A stretch of 64,000 bases of DNA from Ceratotherium simum simum. Taxonomy: Eukaryota > Chordata > Mammalia > Perissodactyla > Rhinocerotidae. The notes beneath the pieces were generated by a model. The model was not told the origin of the DNA, searched no databases, and saw only the letters and a program-made list of their open reading frames with translations. The number at the start of each line of letters is the position of its first letter. The first letter of the stretch is position 1. Below, one piece after another: positions 43,741 through 54,544 of this stretch. The DNA lies in NCBI RefSeq assembly GCF_000283155.1, contig NW_004454267.1, positions 1,785,956-1,849,955 on the forward strand, given 5' to 3'. A program made the position numbers and the translations under genes.

Positions 43741-44002
43741 TAGTCAACATCAGGATCTTCTACTACCTAGGAGTTAGCCTTCAGCCCTCTTTGCTATATA
43801 CACCAGTCCTTCCAAATTTATCTGGATGCCATTACAACAACATTTATAGAAATGATCACTCAGAATCCTCTTGCCCTGAGATGAAGACAGTTTTCATTCC
43901 TCTGGTTTATTCTAAACTTTATCCCATGGGCATATTACTTTACCAAAGTTTAGAACAGTTACGACCACTGGTAATAACTAGTAACTTAGTAAGTTAATAG
44001 TT

Positions 44003-44245
44003 AAGTAACAGCTAATAACTTGTTAAGTTCTTACCATGTTCCAGGCACTGGCTTAACCTCTATACATATGTCATTCCATTTTCCCCTTGTAACAACCCTA
44101 TGAGGTGGATACTACCATTATTCCCTTTATAGAGACGGGGAAACCGATGAGCAGAGAGATTGAATAACCTGTCTAAAGTTACACAGATAGTGCTGAAGCC
44201 TGGATTCAATCTCAAGCCTGCACTTGAGAAACCTATCCTCCACTA
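44003..44245 (-). mobile_element. MIR SINE, reverse
   Basis: TTAAGTTCTTACCATGTTCC, AGGCACTGGCTTAACCTCTA, ACCCTATGAGGTGGATACTA and AAGCCTGGATTCAATCTCAA. Near full length. Confidence 0.9.
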
Positions 44246-45400
44246 TTTTACAGCAGCTCTATCCGAGAAGACAATCCCACCTTAGACAGAGTCATCTTGC
44301 AACCTGAATAATGTCTATCGAAAGAAAGAATTCCTACGGCAAAAAAAAAAGGTACCACCCTAACAACCACTGGAATCCTTTTTTAGCATCTGTGTTTTTT
44401 AAAAAGGTAGTGGACATGGTTGATAGAAATTAGCACATGTGTCATGACTAAAAATAAAACACAGTCACTTTACCAGAGCAGGAAACCATGCATCGTTAGC
44501 CAAATCCATCCACACATGTTTACTGAGTTCTGACTCAGTAGTCAGCACTCTGCCTGGCAGGCACCAAGAGGGAAAGGGAAATGAATTCAAAGTGACTCCA
44601 TGTATACTTCTGTTCCCAAAGCTAACTGTTTAAATAAGAGGCGAGAGCCTGGTTACAGGTCCTGGAGAAACGAAACTTGTTTGGAACTCACGAGTTTTGC
44701 TTGTAAGACCAGGAAGCCAGACTCAAACGTTTTCGAGCCCATAGAAGCCAAAGGCCTAATTTAACAAGCAATTAAGCTTTCATAAAGAAAAGAGAGAAAG
44801 AAGGAGGAATTTGTTCGTGATCATTCCATGCATGCATCTAACATGTCTGTCTCTCCTGGTTGGTGCTGAACCTGAGCTAAGCCGCAGCCGTTGGAAGGGG
44901 CGTTCTCTTCCTTCACTTTGAAGACATCACGAGACAACGTTTGCTCTGGGGTGTTAAGCTATGGTTTTGGTGTGGAGGTGACAATCCGGTGACTCAAGCC
45001 TTCAGAGCCAGATGTCCCCCTGGGGCCCATCAAGCCAGCAGGTAGACAAGGGGCCCCTTCAGTCCAACCTTGCACAGACACACCTAGGAGGACACTTCAG
45101 AAGGCTGGCGTGGCGCTCTCTCCTAGCGAGCCTTCTGACTGGTGACAGAGGAGGAAGCTTCCACCATCAGGAGATGGTGTCTGACTCATCGCTCTCGAAC
45201 ACCGGGCACCTCAGCAAATGCAATGAGCTCTTTGTGGGATCAGACATTGAAAGGAAGAAAATCTCACCAACAGCACTCCTGCCTGCTGGAGGACCGGGCT
45301 CACAGGAGACCACCAAGTGGTCTGAGTTTGGATGCCAAGCCGGAGACCTAAATGGACACCGTCACTCGTCCTATGGGCCTGGCATGCGGCAAAGACAGAT
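44246..45400. other. Unannotated single-copy DNA
   Basis: An A-run at 44341-44350 and a short AT-rich area, otherwise nothing recognised. A short MIR-like piece at 45400-45455 (GGTTTTGGGGTCCGCTCTGG, GTTCAAATC) abuts the next LTR. Confidence 0.4.
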
Positions 45401-45460
45401 GGTTCACTGGAAAAGGGTGCAGGTTTTGGGGTCCGCTCTGGGTTCAAATCATGCATAATC

Positions 45461-45845
45461 ACTGTATTAGCCTGCTCAGGCTGCCAAAACAAAATACCAC
45501 AGACTGGGTGGCTTACACAACAGAAATCTATTTTCTCACAGTTCTGGAGGCTGGAAGCCCTAGATCAAGGTGCCGACAGGGTTGATTTCTTCTGAGGCCT
45601 CTCTCCTTGGCTTGCAGATGGCTCCTTCTCTCTGTGTCCCCACACGGTCTTTCCTCTGTGCATGAGCATCCCTGGTGTCTTTCTCTGTGTCCAAATTTCC
45701 TCTTCTTGTACGGACAACAGTCAGATTGGATTAGGGCCCACCCTAAAGGCCTCATTTTAACTTAATCACCTCTTTAAAGGCCCTATCTCCAAATACTAGA
45801 ATCACTTTCCCAGGTACTGGGGTTAGCGATTCGGCAGACAACAAC
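45461..45845 (-). mobile_element. MLT1-type MaLR LTR, reverse
   Basis: GTATTAGCCTGCTCAGGCTG, ACCACAGACTGGGTGGCTTA, CAGTTCTGGAGGCTGGAAGC, CAGATTGGATTAGGGCCCAC and CCCTATCTCCAAATACTAGA are the reverse complement of an MLT1 LTR. Solo LTR. Confidence 0.9.
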
Positions 45846-46339
45846 CTCTTAGTCAACTTGCGACCTCCGGCAAACTTCTTAGCCCTGTGAGCTTTCCTTT
45901 AATCATTTACTCAATGTAAATAGGTGGGACTGTATTCTCCAACAGAGCTACTGCAAGATAGGAGAGCACAGAGTTTATTGTCTGGGACCTTTTTGTAAGG
46001 GAACAAAGGCACTAATAATAATTACACCAGCTTAACAGGTGTAAACCCGACTCTCGCATGCAAACCCAGATATGTGGTCACCTCCTTGTCTTGAAAATGG
46101 GGTACCACTGACATCACGGGTGGTAATAAACGTTAAATAAAACCAGGTATTTCAAATGTCTGGTACATGGTTAAAAGCTTAAAAATAACCTTCCCTTTGT
46201 TTTCTTCTTCCAGGCTTCTGAAGGCTGACATCTCTCTCTACACCCCACCCCACTCAACCCTAATTCTTCTGAACTGCAAGTTATGTAGACACCAGCTGAA
46301 CCAATCACATTGGATAGCAGTGAAATGGATAAATTTAGC
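45846..46339. other. Unannotated DNA between repeats
   Basis: No recognised repeat; a MIR-like stretch CTTCTTAGCCCTGTGAGCTT at 45880 is too short to call. Confidence 0.35.
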
Positions 46340-46525
46340 TACTTCGTTTTGAATGCTTATTTTATGCCAAGCACAGGAAATACTTGCAACCTTGCCAAGG
46401 GAGGTATCATGCTTCCCATTTTACAGATCAGATAACCGATGCTCAGCGAGGATAATTTGCTCAAAAACACAGGGCTGGTAAGGGATGGAGCCAGGACTGG
46501 TGCTCAGGTTTGTAAGTTGCCAGAA
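46340..46525 (-). mobile_element. MIR SINE, reverse
   Basis: GCTTATTTTATGCCAAGCAC, TTCCCATTTTACAGATCAGA, AGGGATGGAGCCAGGACTGG. Confidence 0.85.
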
Positions 46526-46564
46526 ACTAGTCCCTTAACCAACATCCTGGTGTTTCTAAAAGCG

Positions 46565-46672
46565 TGAACTTACTGAAGCAGGATCTCTGGGCAAGGATCC
46601 AGAGAATCTGCATTTTTATTAAACACCCTTGGGGGAGTCTCATGTATACTGAAGCCTGAGAACCCCTGCAAT
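46565..46672 (+). mobile_element. MER5A-like fragment
   Basis: GCAAGGATCCAGAGAATCTG, CATTTTTATTAAACACCCTT, GGGGGAGTCTCATGTATACT, GAAGCCTGAGAACCC resemble a MER5A half with one terminal repeat. Confidence 0.6.
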
Positions 46673-46840
46673 ATATCAGGAGTAATACAAGACTGAAAGA
46701 GGCCAAGGTGACGAAGACAGCCAGTGAGAAACCAAGAACAGGACCTGACCTCTGACAGCCAGCCAGCCACCAAGTGTCTGAGCATGCATGGGACTCTGGT
46801 GCTCATGCTCTGCACCCCCAAGAAATTTCCATGACAGGTG

Positions 46841-47205
46841 TGGCTTAGTCTGTTTGAGCTGCTATATAACAGAATACCATAAACTGGGTGGCTTATAAAC
46901 AACAGAAATTTATTTCTCACAGTTCTGGAGGCTGGGAAGTTCAAGGGCAAGGTGCCAGCAGAGTCGGTGTCTGGTGAGAGCTTCCTGGTTCATAGACAGC
47001 TGTCTTCTTGCTGTGTCCTCACCTAGCAGAAGGGGTGAGGGAGCTCTCCAGGGTCTCTTTTATAAGGGCACTAATCCCACTCTTGAGAGCTCTGCCCTCA
47101 CGACCTCATCACCTACCAAGGGCCCCTCCTCCTAATACCATCACATTGGGAGTCAGGATTTCAACATATGAATTTTGGGAGGACTCAAACATCCAGTCTC
47201 TAGCA
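46841..47205 (-). mobile_element. MaLR (MLT1/MST-type) LTR, reverse
   Basis: GGCTTAGTCTGTTTGAGCTG, CATAAACTGGGTGGCTTATA, TCTCACAGTTCTGGAGGCTG, CTAATACCATCACATTGGGA, TTTCAACATATGAATTTTGG and CCAGTCTCTAGCA. Looks nearly complete; less diverged than 45461-45845. Confidence 0.9.
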
Positions 47206-48417
47206 GCGTGCAAGGTGTTTTCTGCCTCTTCCTTTCTCCCCACTTACACGGTAAAGGTATCCCTCCTGCCCCAGAAACCTAGCCACCACCCTCCTCTCTC
47301 CAACATTCCCTCCCCAGGGGTGTCTGACCCCTTCTCAAGATCTAGTCGCAGCAAGCAAGGTGCTCGCACAATGGGGCTCTGTCCAGACTTCCACGTGGGA
47401 TTTCACAGTGAGCTTATCTGGCGCATCGGCGGCTCCTGCACGACGGCAGGGCACGTGCACAGCGGGCGGCATTGGGCGATGAGGGAGGGATGCCAACGAC
47501 ACAGAGCTCCCCTTCTTCTCCAAGAAAGGCTGCATTTGGAATGCAAACACGAGCCAGAATCACACAGCACTCACCTTGTTGGAAAATGCAAACTCACCTT
47601 CCAACAGGACTCAGGAGAGAAAACAGAAACCCCACTGAGAGGGCAGGGGACTCTGACTGCTTCAGAGAGATGGTGGCAGATATGCCTGGGCCCTTAAAAC
47701 TGGGTGGATTTTCCTCGCTCTGTCTGTCTCCCTCTGTTATATTAAAAGCTGTAAAAGTTTACAGGAATCTGTGCTATTCTGCATTCCCTCTACATTTCTT
47801 AGTCCAGACCCAGTACTGAGCAAGAACACCTCAAAATAAAGCTCTCACCATTGGAGTTGGTTAATCATCCACAGCCTTGGAAGATACGAGAAACCGCAGA
47901 CACACAGAAACTCGGGAATTATTTTAACACTTCTCCAGCTTGGGGTGTGCACCTTTGAGCACAAACAGTTACCAACTGTTGTATATAACACTTTGTTCTG
48001 TGTGTGCCTCTGGAGGTTTTGTAATTCCTTACAGAGTACACAGAATTACAATTCTTGGAACTATAAGGTTTTGAATACACCTACCTCAAAGATCAGAGGC
48101 TCGAGGTATGAAGTGTTAAGACGGGGAGGCCAACGGGTGGCCTGTGGATGATTCATACTGGGTTTTTTTTTTAGCCTGTAACAATGATGAACTATTTACA
48201 ATCGTTGCCAATGTTTTAAAACCAGAATACTTCACACGCAAATTCAGATTTTTCACTTCTGTTTTAAAAAATGGCAAATTTAGCAACACTGGACGTACAC
48301 TCCTCTAAGACAACACAGCTCCCAGCTGAGTGGCTGCTGCCTGGCCACCGCGAGCAACTGAATCTGTCACTCTCCACATTCATGCAATTTGTTTAGGATC
48401 ACATGGCTGGTCGATAT
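47206..48417. other. Unannotated single-copy DNA, 1.2 kb
   Basis: Frame 47008-47697 begins in the LTR and has no domain. A small inverted repeat TTGTAATTC/GAATTACAA lies at 48019-48051. Otherwise nothing. Confidence 0.4.
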
Positions 48418-48685
48418 CAACAATAATCTAAATAGTAGCTAACACTGGGCTGATACTGAATGCAAGGCATTATAATAAGTGGCTGTAAGAACTATCTCAT
48501 TTAAACCTCACAACAACTCTAGGATGTAGGTAGTTATAGCCCCATTTGACAGATGGTGCAACTGAGGCTCAGAGAAATAATTTGCTCAAAGTCATTTGTT
48601 AGTAAGTGGTGGAGCCAGGATTCGGACCAGGACAGCTTGGCCCTCGAGGTTACACTTCTGGACCACTAAGTCACACCGCTTCCCA
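48418..48685 (-). mobile_element. MIR SINE, reverse, near full length
   Basis: AAATAGTAGCTAACACTGGG, AACCTCACAACAACTCTAGG, CCCATTTGACAGATGGTGCA, GTAAGTGGTGGAGCCAGGAT and TGGACCACTAAGTCACA. Confidence 0.93.
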
Positions 48686-48769
48686 GTAGAACAATCACAC
48701 CATGAATTGGAATCACCAAACCACAGTTCATGGTTCTACGAGCAGCTGGCACTGGAAAGCCTGATGGAG

Positions 48770-48972
48770 CAGGGAATTGGAGCACAGGCTCCTAATACCA
48801 GATCTTCCCATTTCCTTGCTGTGGGTCTTCAGATTAATTACTTAACTCTTTACAATAATAATAATAATAATATTATCACAGGGTCACTGTAAAGATTGGT
48901 TGAGATGGTATATCAGAGCCTCGCTCAGTCCTGGCATACAGCTGGTGAGCCACAAATGTTAGTTCCTCCTGG
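48770..48972 (+). mobile_element. MIR SINE with an (AAT)n run
   Basis: GCTCCTAATACCAGATCTTC, CAGATTAATTACTTAACTCT, an AATAATAATAAT run, and GTCCTGGCATACAGCTGGTG to AATGTTAGTTCC. Confidence 0.8.
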
Positions 48973-50244
48973 AGGACAATTACTATCACTTTACAGTGTT
49001 CTGCTTTTCACAGCTCAAAGGCATTTCAGACCAGAAACAAGACATGCCATGCGCCAAGAATAAACTGAGCAATGCAGCCTCCACCCAACAGAGCCAGACA
49101 AGAGGTGCTTATAGATCTCTCCAGGGCTCCATGGCCTTCTGAAGCTGGCCACCCAGGCTCCGTGTGGACACAAGCCTTCTTGGAGCTTGGAACACAAGCC
49201 ACATCTCCAGCTCAGCCCAATAATTAGCTTTTCCCAGGCACAGGCCTCGGGACCTACCAATTTTGCACCCACTTGCTGTGGTCACCAAGATGGCAGGCAG
49301 CCCAACTGGAACCAATGCTGCCAAGTGTCCTACAGACACTGTCTAGAGTTCCAAAGACACTATGCTCTGCTCTACACCTTCTGGGACTGCTGGATGGGTT
49401 TCTGTTCCACGGGGAAACAGTTCAGACTTGAGCCCCAGAATTCAAGACTGTGAGTGCCAGAAAGAGACTTGGAGATGCAGAGCAACCACTTCCCTATATG
49501 GTGCCCAAGGCGGATATTACTAAGCAATTACTCAGCCTCAAATTCTCAATACAGCCTTATGAGCAGACATTACCAATAGATTCCAGTTTTCCTAGGAGAT
49601 GAAACTTATTTCTATCCCTGACCTGAATCCAACCCATCGTTTTCTGGTGAGGGATATGAGATCCAGGATGGAAAGTGAATTTCCTAAGGGCCACACACAG
49701 TTTATACCAAAACCCAGCCTAGAATCTAAGTTTCTTGATACGAAATCCTGGGTCATCCCTTTTTGCCAAAATAAATGTCTATGTATTCCCCTCCTCTCCT
49801 TTTCTTCATTGCCTCTTCTTCGGCTCCCGCACAAGAGCCTCTAACTGGGACATCTTTTGTTCAAAAGATAGCATATCCTAGCTCTGGGAAAACTGTGATT
49901 CAGCAGTGCTTCATGTCTGGACTGCTTCCAAGAGGCCACACACAGAACTGCTGACTCAAGGCCTGGGAGAAAACGGATCCCGGGATGTGGGGCGCAGGGT
50001 GATGGAGTGAGAGCTTTGCAGCGGCCGCGCCCCCAGGCTCCAGGCTGTGCTTCGGAACAGGGAAGCGTCCTTCCGAGGCTGGAAGAGAGCCGGGTGGCAG
50101 GTGGGTCTACAGGGGGCGGATGGGCAGAGGCTTCAACAGAGAGTCAGGGTCCAAGTCAGGAGGTTTCAGCAGGGAAGAGACTCAGTGTCTCCTTCTCGCC
50201 TCCCCAGCCTTCTCCTATATCTAATATCATGATGCGCTGATGAC
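48973..50244. other. Unannotated single-copy DNA, 1.3 kb
   Basis: A weak reverse MIR-like piece lies at 49530-49610 (CCAGTTTTCCTAGGAGATGA). A NotI-type GCGGCCGC at about 50020 marks a local CpG-richer spot. Confidence 0.4.
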
Positions 50245-50580
50245 GATGACAGCACTGAGGATGACGGCCATTAGGACGGCTGTCATTTAATCCTTAGGAA
50301 GCACCTTATTTAGCAATTTACGTGCATGATTTCAATAAATCCTCATTCCATCCTTACTGTGTGCTACTATAGGGCGGCCATAAAGTCTGGAAACAGATGA
50401 TTTTCTTTTATGCTTTCACCATGGGAGATGCTCTTGATAATGACACGTATTTGCCTCTGTTTCCACACTATGGATACCATGCAGTATTGTTCCTAATCTA
50501 CAATGGGGGAAACTGAGGCTCGGGAGGGTGACAAGACTTGCCCCAAAGCCACAGAGCCAGGCCCGTTTCACCCTCGTATC
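50245..50580 (-). mobile_element. MIR SINE split by a small TIR element
   Basis: The left part (to 50371) has CTGTCATTTAATCCTTAGGA and GATTTCAATAAATCCTCATT. The right part (50477-50580) has CAATGGGGGAAACTGAGGCT and CAAAGCCACAGAGCCAGGCC. The break holds the element at 50372-50476. Confidence 0.75.
50372..50476. mobile_element. Tc1/mariner-type MITE, tentative
   Basis: About 105 bp bounded by TA, beginning GGGCGGCCATAAAGTCTGGA and ending TCTGTTTCCACACTATGG. The ends form an imperfect inverted repeat: CCATAAAGTCTGGAAACAGA against CCATAGTGTGGAAACAGA. I cannot name the family. Confidence 0.5.
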
Positions 50581-50912
50581 TTCATAGAAATTACAAAAAA
50601 AAAAAAAAAGTAACCAAAACGCCTGGATGTGGTATGGCTTGACCTACATGGTACACAATACCTTTTTTTTTTTTTTTTAACTAGTTGCCAACATTTAAGA
50701 ATTGAGTAATTTTATCATACTCAGATTTCTGGCTTTTCTTAAAATGTCAGAAGATCTGGCCAAGTGGGCAGGCAAGCTGGTGTGGCTTCAGCTGGGGCTG
50801 AGTAGCTGCCACCTCCTTAAGATGGGCACACACCCTCCTCTGGGCCACAGCCCCCACCCTGCCCACGTGGGCTGGGCCCTGGAAGCATCTGAGTTTGTGA
50901 CACCCCAATCTC

Positions 50913-51146
50913 CTTTTTTTGCGTGTGTGTGAGGAAGATCAGCCCTGAGCTAACATCTGCCAATCCTCCTCTTTTTGCTGAGGAAGACTGGCCCTGAGCT
51001 ACATCCTGCCCATCTTCCTCCACTTTATATGGGACGCCACCACAGCATGGCCTGACAAGCGGTGCGTCGGTGCGCGCCCGGGATCTGAACCCGGGTCGCC
51101 AGCAGCAGAGCGTGCGCACTTAACCACTACGCCACGGGGCCGGCCC
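50913..51146 (-). mobile_element. ERE SINE, reverse, two tail modules, body-deleted
   Basis: Two successive tail modules (CAGCCCTGAGCTAACATCTG and TGGCCCTGAGCTACATCCTG), then a direct jump to TATGGGACGCCACCACAGCA and the head TACGCCACGGGGCCGGCCC. Flanks GTGACACCCCAATCTC (50897-50912) and GTGACCCCCATCTC (51147-51160) are a slightly decayed target duplication. Confidence 0.96.
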
Positions 51147-51160
51147 GTGACCCCCATCTC

Positions 51161-53282
51161 TTAACCACCACCCTTTATTGCTCCCCCAAAGGAAGGCACT
51201 ATTTTACCCACTGGACGGCTTATTCAACATGGCCCTACACTCGCCTCCAGCCCCAGGAAAGAAAAGCTCGGGAGGCCATGACTTGAGAAATGCGACAGAA
51301 AAGCTCCAATAATCCAGGAGTAAGCCGAGCCCTGTAGTTTATTCACTTATGAGCCTCTACCTGGAGCTCAATGGTCTTGATTTGTCAGGGGACGGCGGGT
51401 CCCGGGCAGGGAGGTGGCAGGTGGGGAGGCTTCTCACAGGGGGCAGGACAGGAAGAGGTTATTAGCATCCACTGTTTTCTCGCTTCCTGCACGGCCACCT
51501 CGTGCAGCTGCCCGTGAACTGGCTGTTTGTTCCTAGCTCTCCCGGAAGGAAGCGCTCTCATCACCCAAGACAACAGACTTGGCCGAGGAGCCAAGAACGG
51601 GCGCGGGGGCTCCGGGTCCAGCTCTCCTTCTGCACAGGGCAGCCCCAAAGCTGCCGAGACAGGAAAATGGGAAGAAAGCGCAGCCTGGGAGAGAGCATCC
51701 TGTGGGCCACTGACAAAGCCCCAGCTGGGGAAGGGGCGGGGGTTGGGGGGCAGAGGAAGAGGGTCCGGCTGGGCACATCGATTTTGTACAATGAGCTCCT
51801 TTCATCAGTGAACAGAGGGCTCTCCTCAACTCGGTCTCAATGGCTTTGTTTCTGAAACGACCCATTCTACACCCAGAAAGCCAAATTCACCAGACTCTGT
51901 GCCAAGGTCACGCAAGAGCCTGAGACCCCCGAGCAAGCTGATTATCAGCACTCAGGAGACGAGCACTGTGCTTAGTGCTGTTCGGCTGTCCCAAAAGCTA
52001 CAATGATCCCCTTTTATTTTGACACTTTTCTGCACTGGCGCAGGGGTAGGGGACCCTCTCTCACACGCGTGACATGCTTGGCATACTGTAGGACCTATTC
52101 AGGATAGTAAGTGCTCCCTTCCCATGAACTTCATTGAGACATCTGTGCGGAGGGGGCCGGGCAGGATGAGAGAGGGCTGGAGAAGCAAGATGCAAGTTCG
52201 AGTTTGGGGTCTCGAGTTGGCCAAACGCACGAGGTGCTGGGAGTCATCGCTGATGACCCGGCGGTAGCCTCTGTTTTGCAGGCACAATGAGAGCCTCATC
52301 TCCAAGGGTTGACTACACAGGTCCCAAACAGCAAACTGGGGGCCTACAGGATCTATTCCACTCAGACGTGTTTTGTTCAGCTGTGCAATGTTTGCAAAAG
52401 AAAAATGCTACATGTGACGCCAACACTTAAAGCTCTGAAGGTTTCACATACAACTGCAAAGTTCTCGCATTTCTTGGAAAATCATGGCGACATGAATCCA
52501 TGACCTCTATAAGGCACCGACTTTCTGGATCTAGGGAGCAGCTGTTCCTCTTAGAAGGGGCATGTGCCCTCCACGTTGCCACAGTCCCCCAGACATGCTT
52601 CCCTCACTAAGGCTGCCCGCCTGGCTGCTGTGGGCACTCGAGTGGTTTATCAAGTCCCAGCACTCTCAGTGGGGGCCCTGGGTTAGAGATAAGTATGGCA
52701 TATGGATGGTAGGCTGGTTGGAAAGGAAAAATCCAAGGACACTTTGACTCAAGCCGAGTATATGAACACACACCCAGGGACACTGGAACAGGAGCAGAGT
52801 CCACACCCACAAGTAGGGGTGGGGTCCTGTGTTCTCCTCTCTCCCTGGATAGACCGTTTTGACAACCTGTCCCGCTTTCCCTTGGCCAGGCACTACCTTC
52901 TTTGTGTTTATGCTTAATGAAGCCCTGGGACTGTCACACAGTACTCGGTACATTCTTGTTGAACCTGAATCAACCCAACCTCACGTCATGTTGGGTTGGA
53001 ATCTAAGACATGAATGCTCCAAACTTGGCCAACTTATGAGCTGTAGGATGTTTCCCTGCCTGCAAGTCAAGGCAAGTCCTCGCCACAAAGACGAGCACTG
53101 GGAATGAAAGACTGAGCAGAAAGAGACAAGCTCAACCTACCGATTGGCTGACGTCTGAGACGAGGAAGCAGAGAGCTCCATCTTGATAGACGTGTAGCGT
53201 ATCTGATGAGCTACGGTCTTCGGGAAGATCCAGGTACTGACATCATAAAATGAAAGCAAGTTCCCAATTTATCCAAGGATAC
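51161..53282. other. 2.1 kb, mostly without recognised repeats
   Basis: GC-rich 51380-51780 has overlapping frames on both strands with no domain. Weak L2-tail-like words occur near 52085 and 52930. No exon pair could be supported. Confidence 0.4.
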
Positions 53283-53296
53283 AAAAACTCAACAGA

Positions 53297-53540
53297 GGGC
53301 CGGCCCTGTGGCTTGGTGGTTAAGTGCGCGCGCTGCGATGCTGGTGGCCCGGGTTCGGATCCCGGGTGCGCATCGAGGCGCCACTTCTCCGTTCATCCTG
53401 AGGCCGAGTCCCNNNNNNNNNNNNNNNNNNNNNNNNNNNNNNNNNNNNNNNNNNNNNNNNNNNNNNNNNNNNNNNNNNNNNNNNNNNNNNNNNNNNNNNN
53501 NNNNNNNNNNNNNNNNNNNNNNNNNAAAAAAAAAAAAAAA
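53297..53540 (+). mobile_element. ERE SINE containing an assembly gap, perfect TSD
   Basis: Head GGGCCGGCCCTGTGGCTTGG and B-box-like GGGTTCGGATCCCGGG, read up to 53412. N run 53413-53525 (113 bases), then a poly-A tail. AAAAACTCAACAGA at 53283-53296 and 53541-53554 is the target duplication, so the gap is wholly inside the SINE. Confidence 0.95.
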
Positions 53541-53554
53541 AAAAACTCAACAGA

Positions 53555-53702
53555 AACAAGGTGGCCTCCCAGAGTGGCCAAGTGGCAGGTGCAACATGTT
53601 TTATTGCAGCTTTTCTAGGCCTAAGAAGGTGGGTTGAGGTTTATCACCTGTGCTTCTGCTGTAGAAGCCATGACCATTCTTCTTCAGCTCTGTGTGTGAA
53701 TT
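53555..53702. other. Short unannotated spacer
   Basis: Nothing recognised. Confidence 0.4.
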
Positions 53703-53742
53703 TGTGTGTGTGTGCACGCGTGTGCACGCACACGCACATGCA
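53703..53742. repeat. Perfect 40-bp alternating pyrimidine-purine tract
   Basis: Every dinucleotide step is TG, CA or CG, including GCACGCGTGTGCACGCACAC. A strong Z-DNA-type sequence. Confidence 0.95.
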
Positions 53743-53959
53743 AACATTTATGAGCAATCACATGCGTGCATACGTGGTCTCTTCCATCCAAAGCCCTCCC
53801 AAAAAGCTGTAGTGAGCTCTGGAGATTTTGTTTGCCTAGCAGCCCTAATTTTGGGCAATTCCCCCAAGTTGCCCCACTTCTGGTACTCATGTCCAAAGGC
53901 GCCTGGAGGAGGGGAAGTCAGCTTCAGGAGAGATTCTGCTAAGCTGACCTTTATTTCAG

Positions 53960-54270
53960 AGCTCTGACACAAGCAAGAGAGAAGAAAAGGCAGAGCGTAC
54001 ACTATTCCGTTTCTGCACTTTGCATTCAGTGATAATTATGCACGCAGGAGCATCTGTAAACACCAAAAGGGGGAAATATTACAGTTGTTCTGATTTCACC
54101 CGCTAACTGTGTTTACACGCTCACAGCATTTCTCAGGGACAATTATCTTATTACTAGTGCACTAATCTTTCAATCTTTTCAACACAGTTTACAGCTGCAG
54201 ACTTCAAAAATTAAGGCTAATTAAGACCCGGCTTTCGGCAGGTATGTAAACTACTCACACATTTTAACCG
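53960..54270. promoter_or_regulatory. Candidate conserved enhancer-like block
   Basis: Repeat-free, AT-rich. Contains CAGTGATAATTATGCACGCA (POU/homeodomain-like), ATCTGTAAACACCAAAAG (forkhead-like), GGGACAATTATCTTATTAC, TTTACAGCTGCAGAC (E-box) and AAGGCTAATTAAGACCC. Known motif shapes; function is inferred only. Confidence 0.4.
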
Positions 54271-54544
54271 AGTAAAAGAAAATCAGTTTGGGGAGAGGGT
54301 GTGAAGGGGGGTGGGCGCAGTGTCAAAGGCAGAAAGAAGAGGTTCTAGCTTTCATTGAATTGAGGGCTAATACTCTCTCGATGCCAGTATTCTAGAATCC
54401 AGGAGACACGTTCCACTAATGGGGAGACCTGTAGATATCAATACCAAGGACAGCTGGTCTGGCCCATTCAAGGAGAAGATGGGTATTTTTCATTCAGTTA
54501 TCTATTTCCATCCATCATATTCGTCCACGTCGAGAATGGACTCT
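54271..54544. other. Unannotated spacer
   Basis: No recognised repeat. Confidence 0.4.

Noticed and set aside
45461..47205. Provirus flanked by two LTRs
   Set aside because: The interval holds unrelated older repeats and no retroviral internal sequence that I can see.
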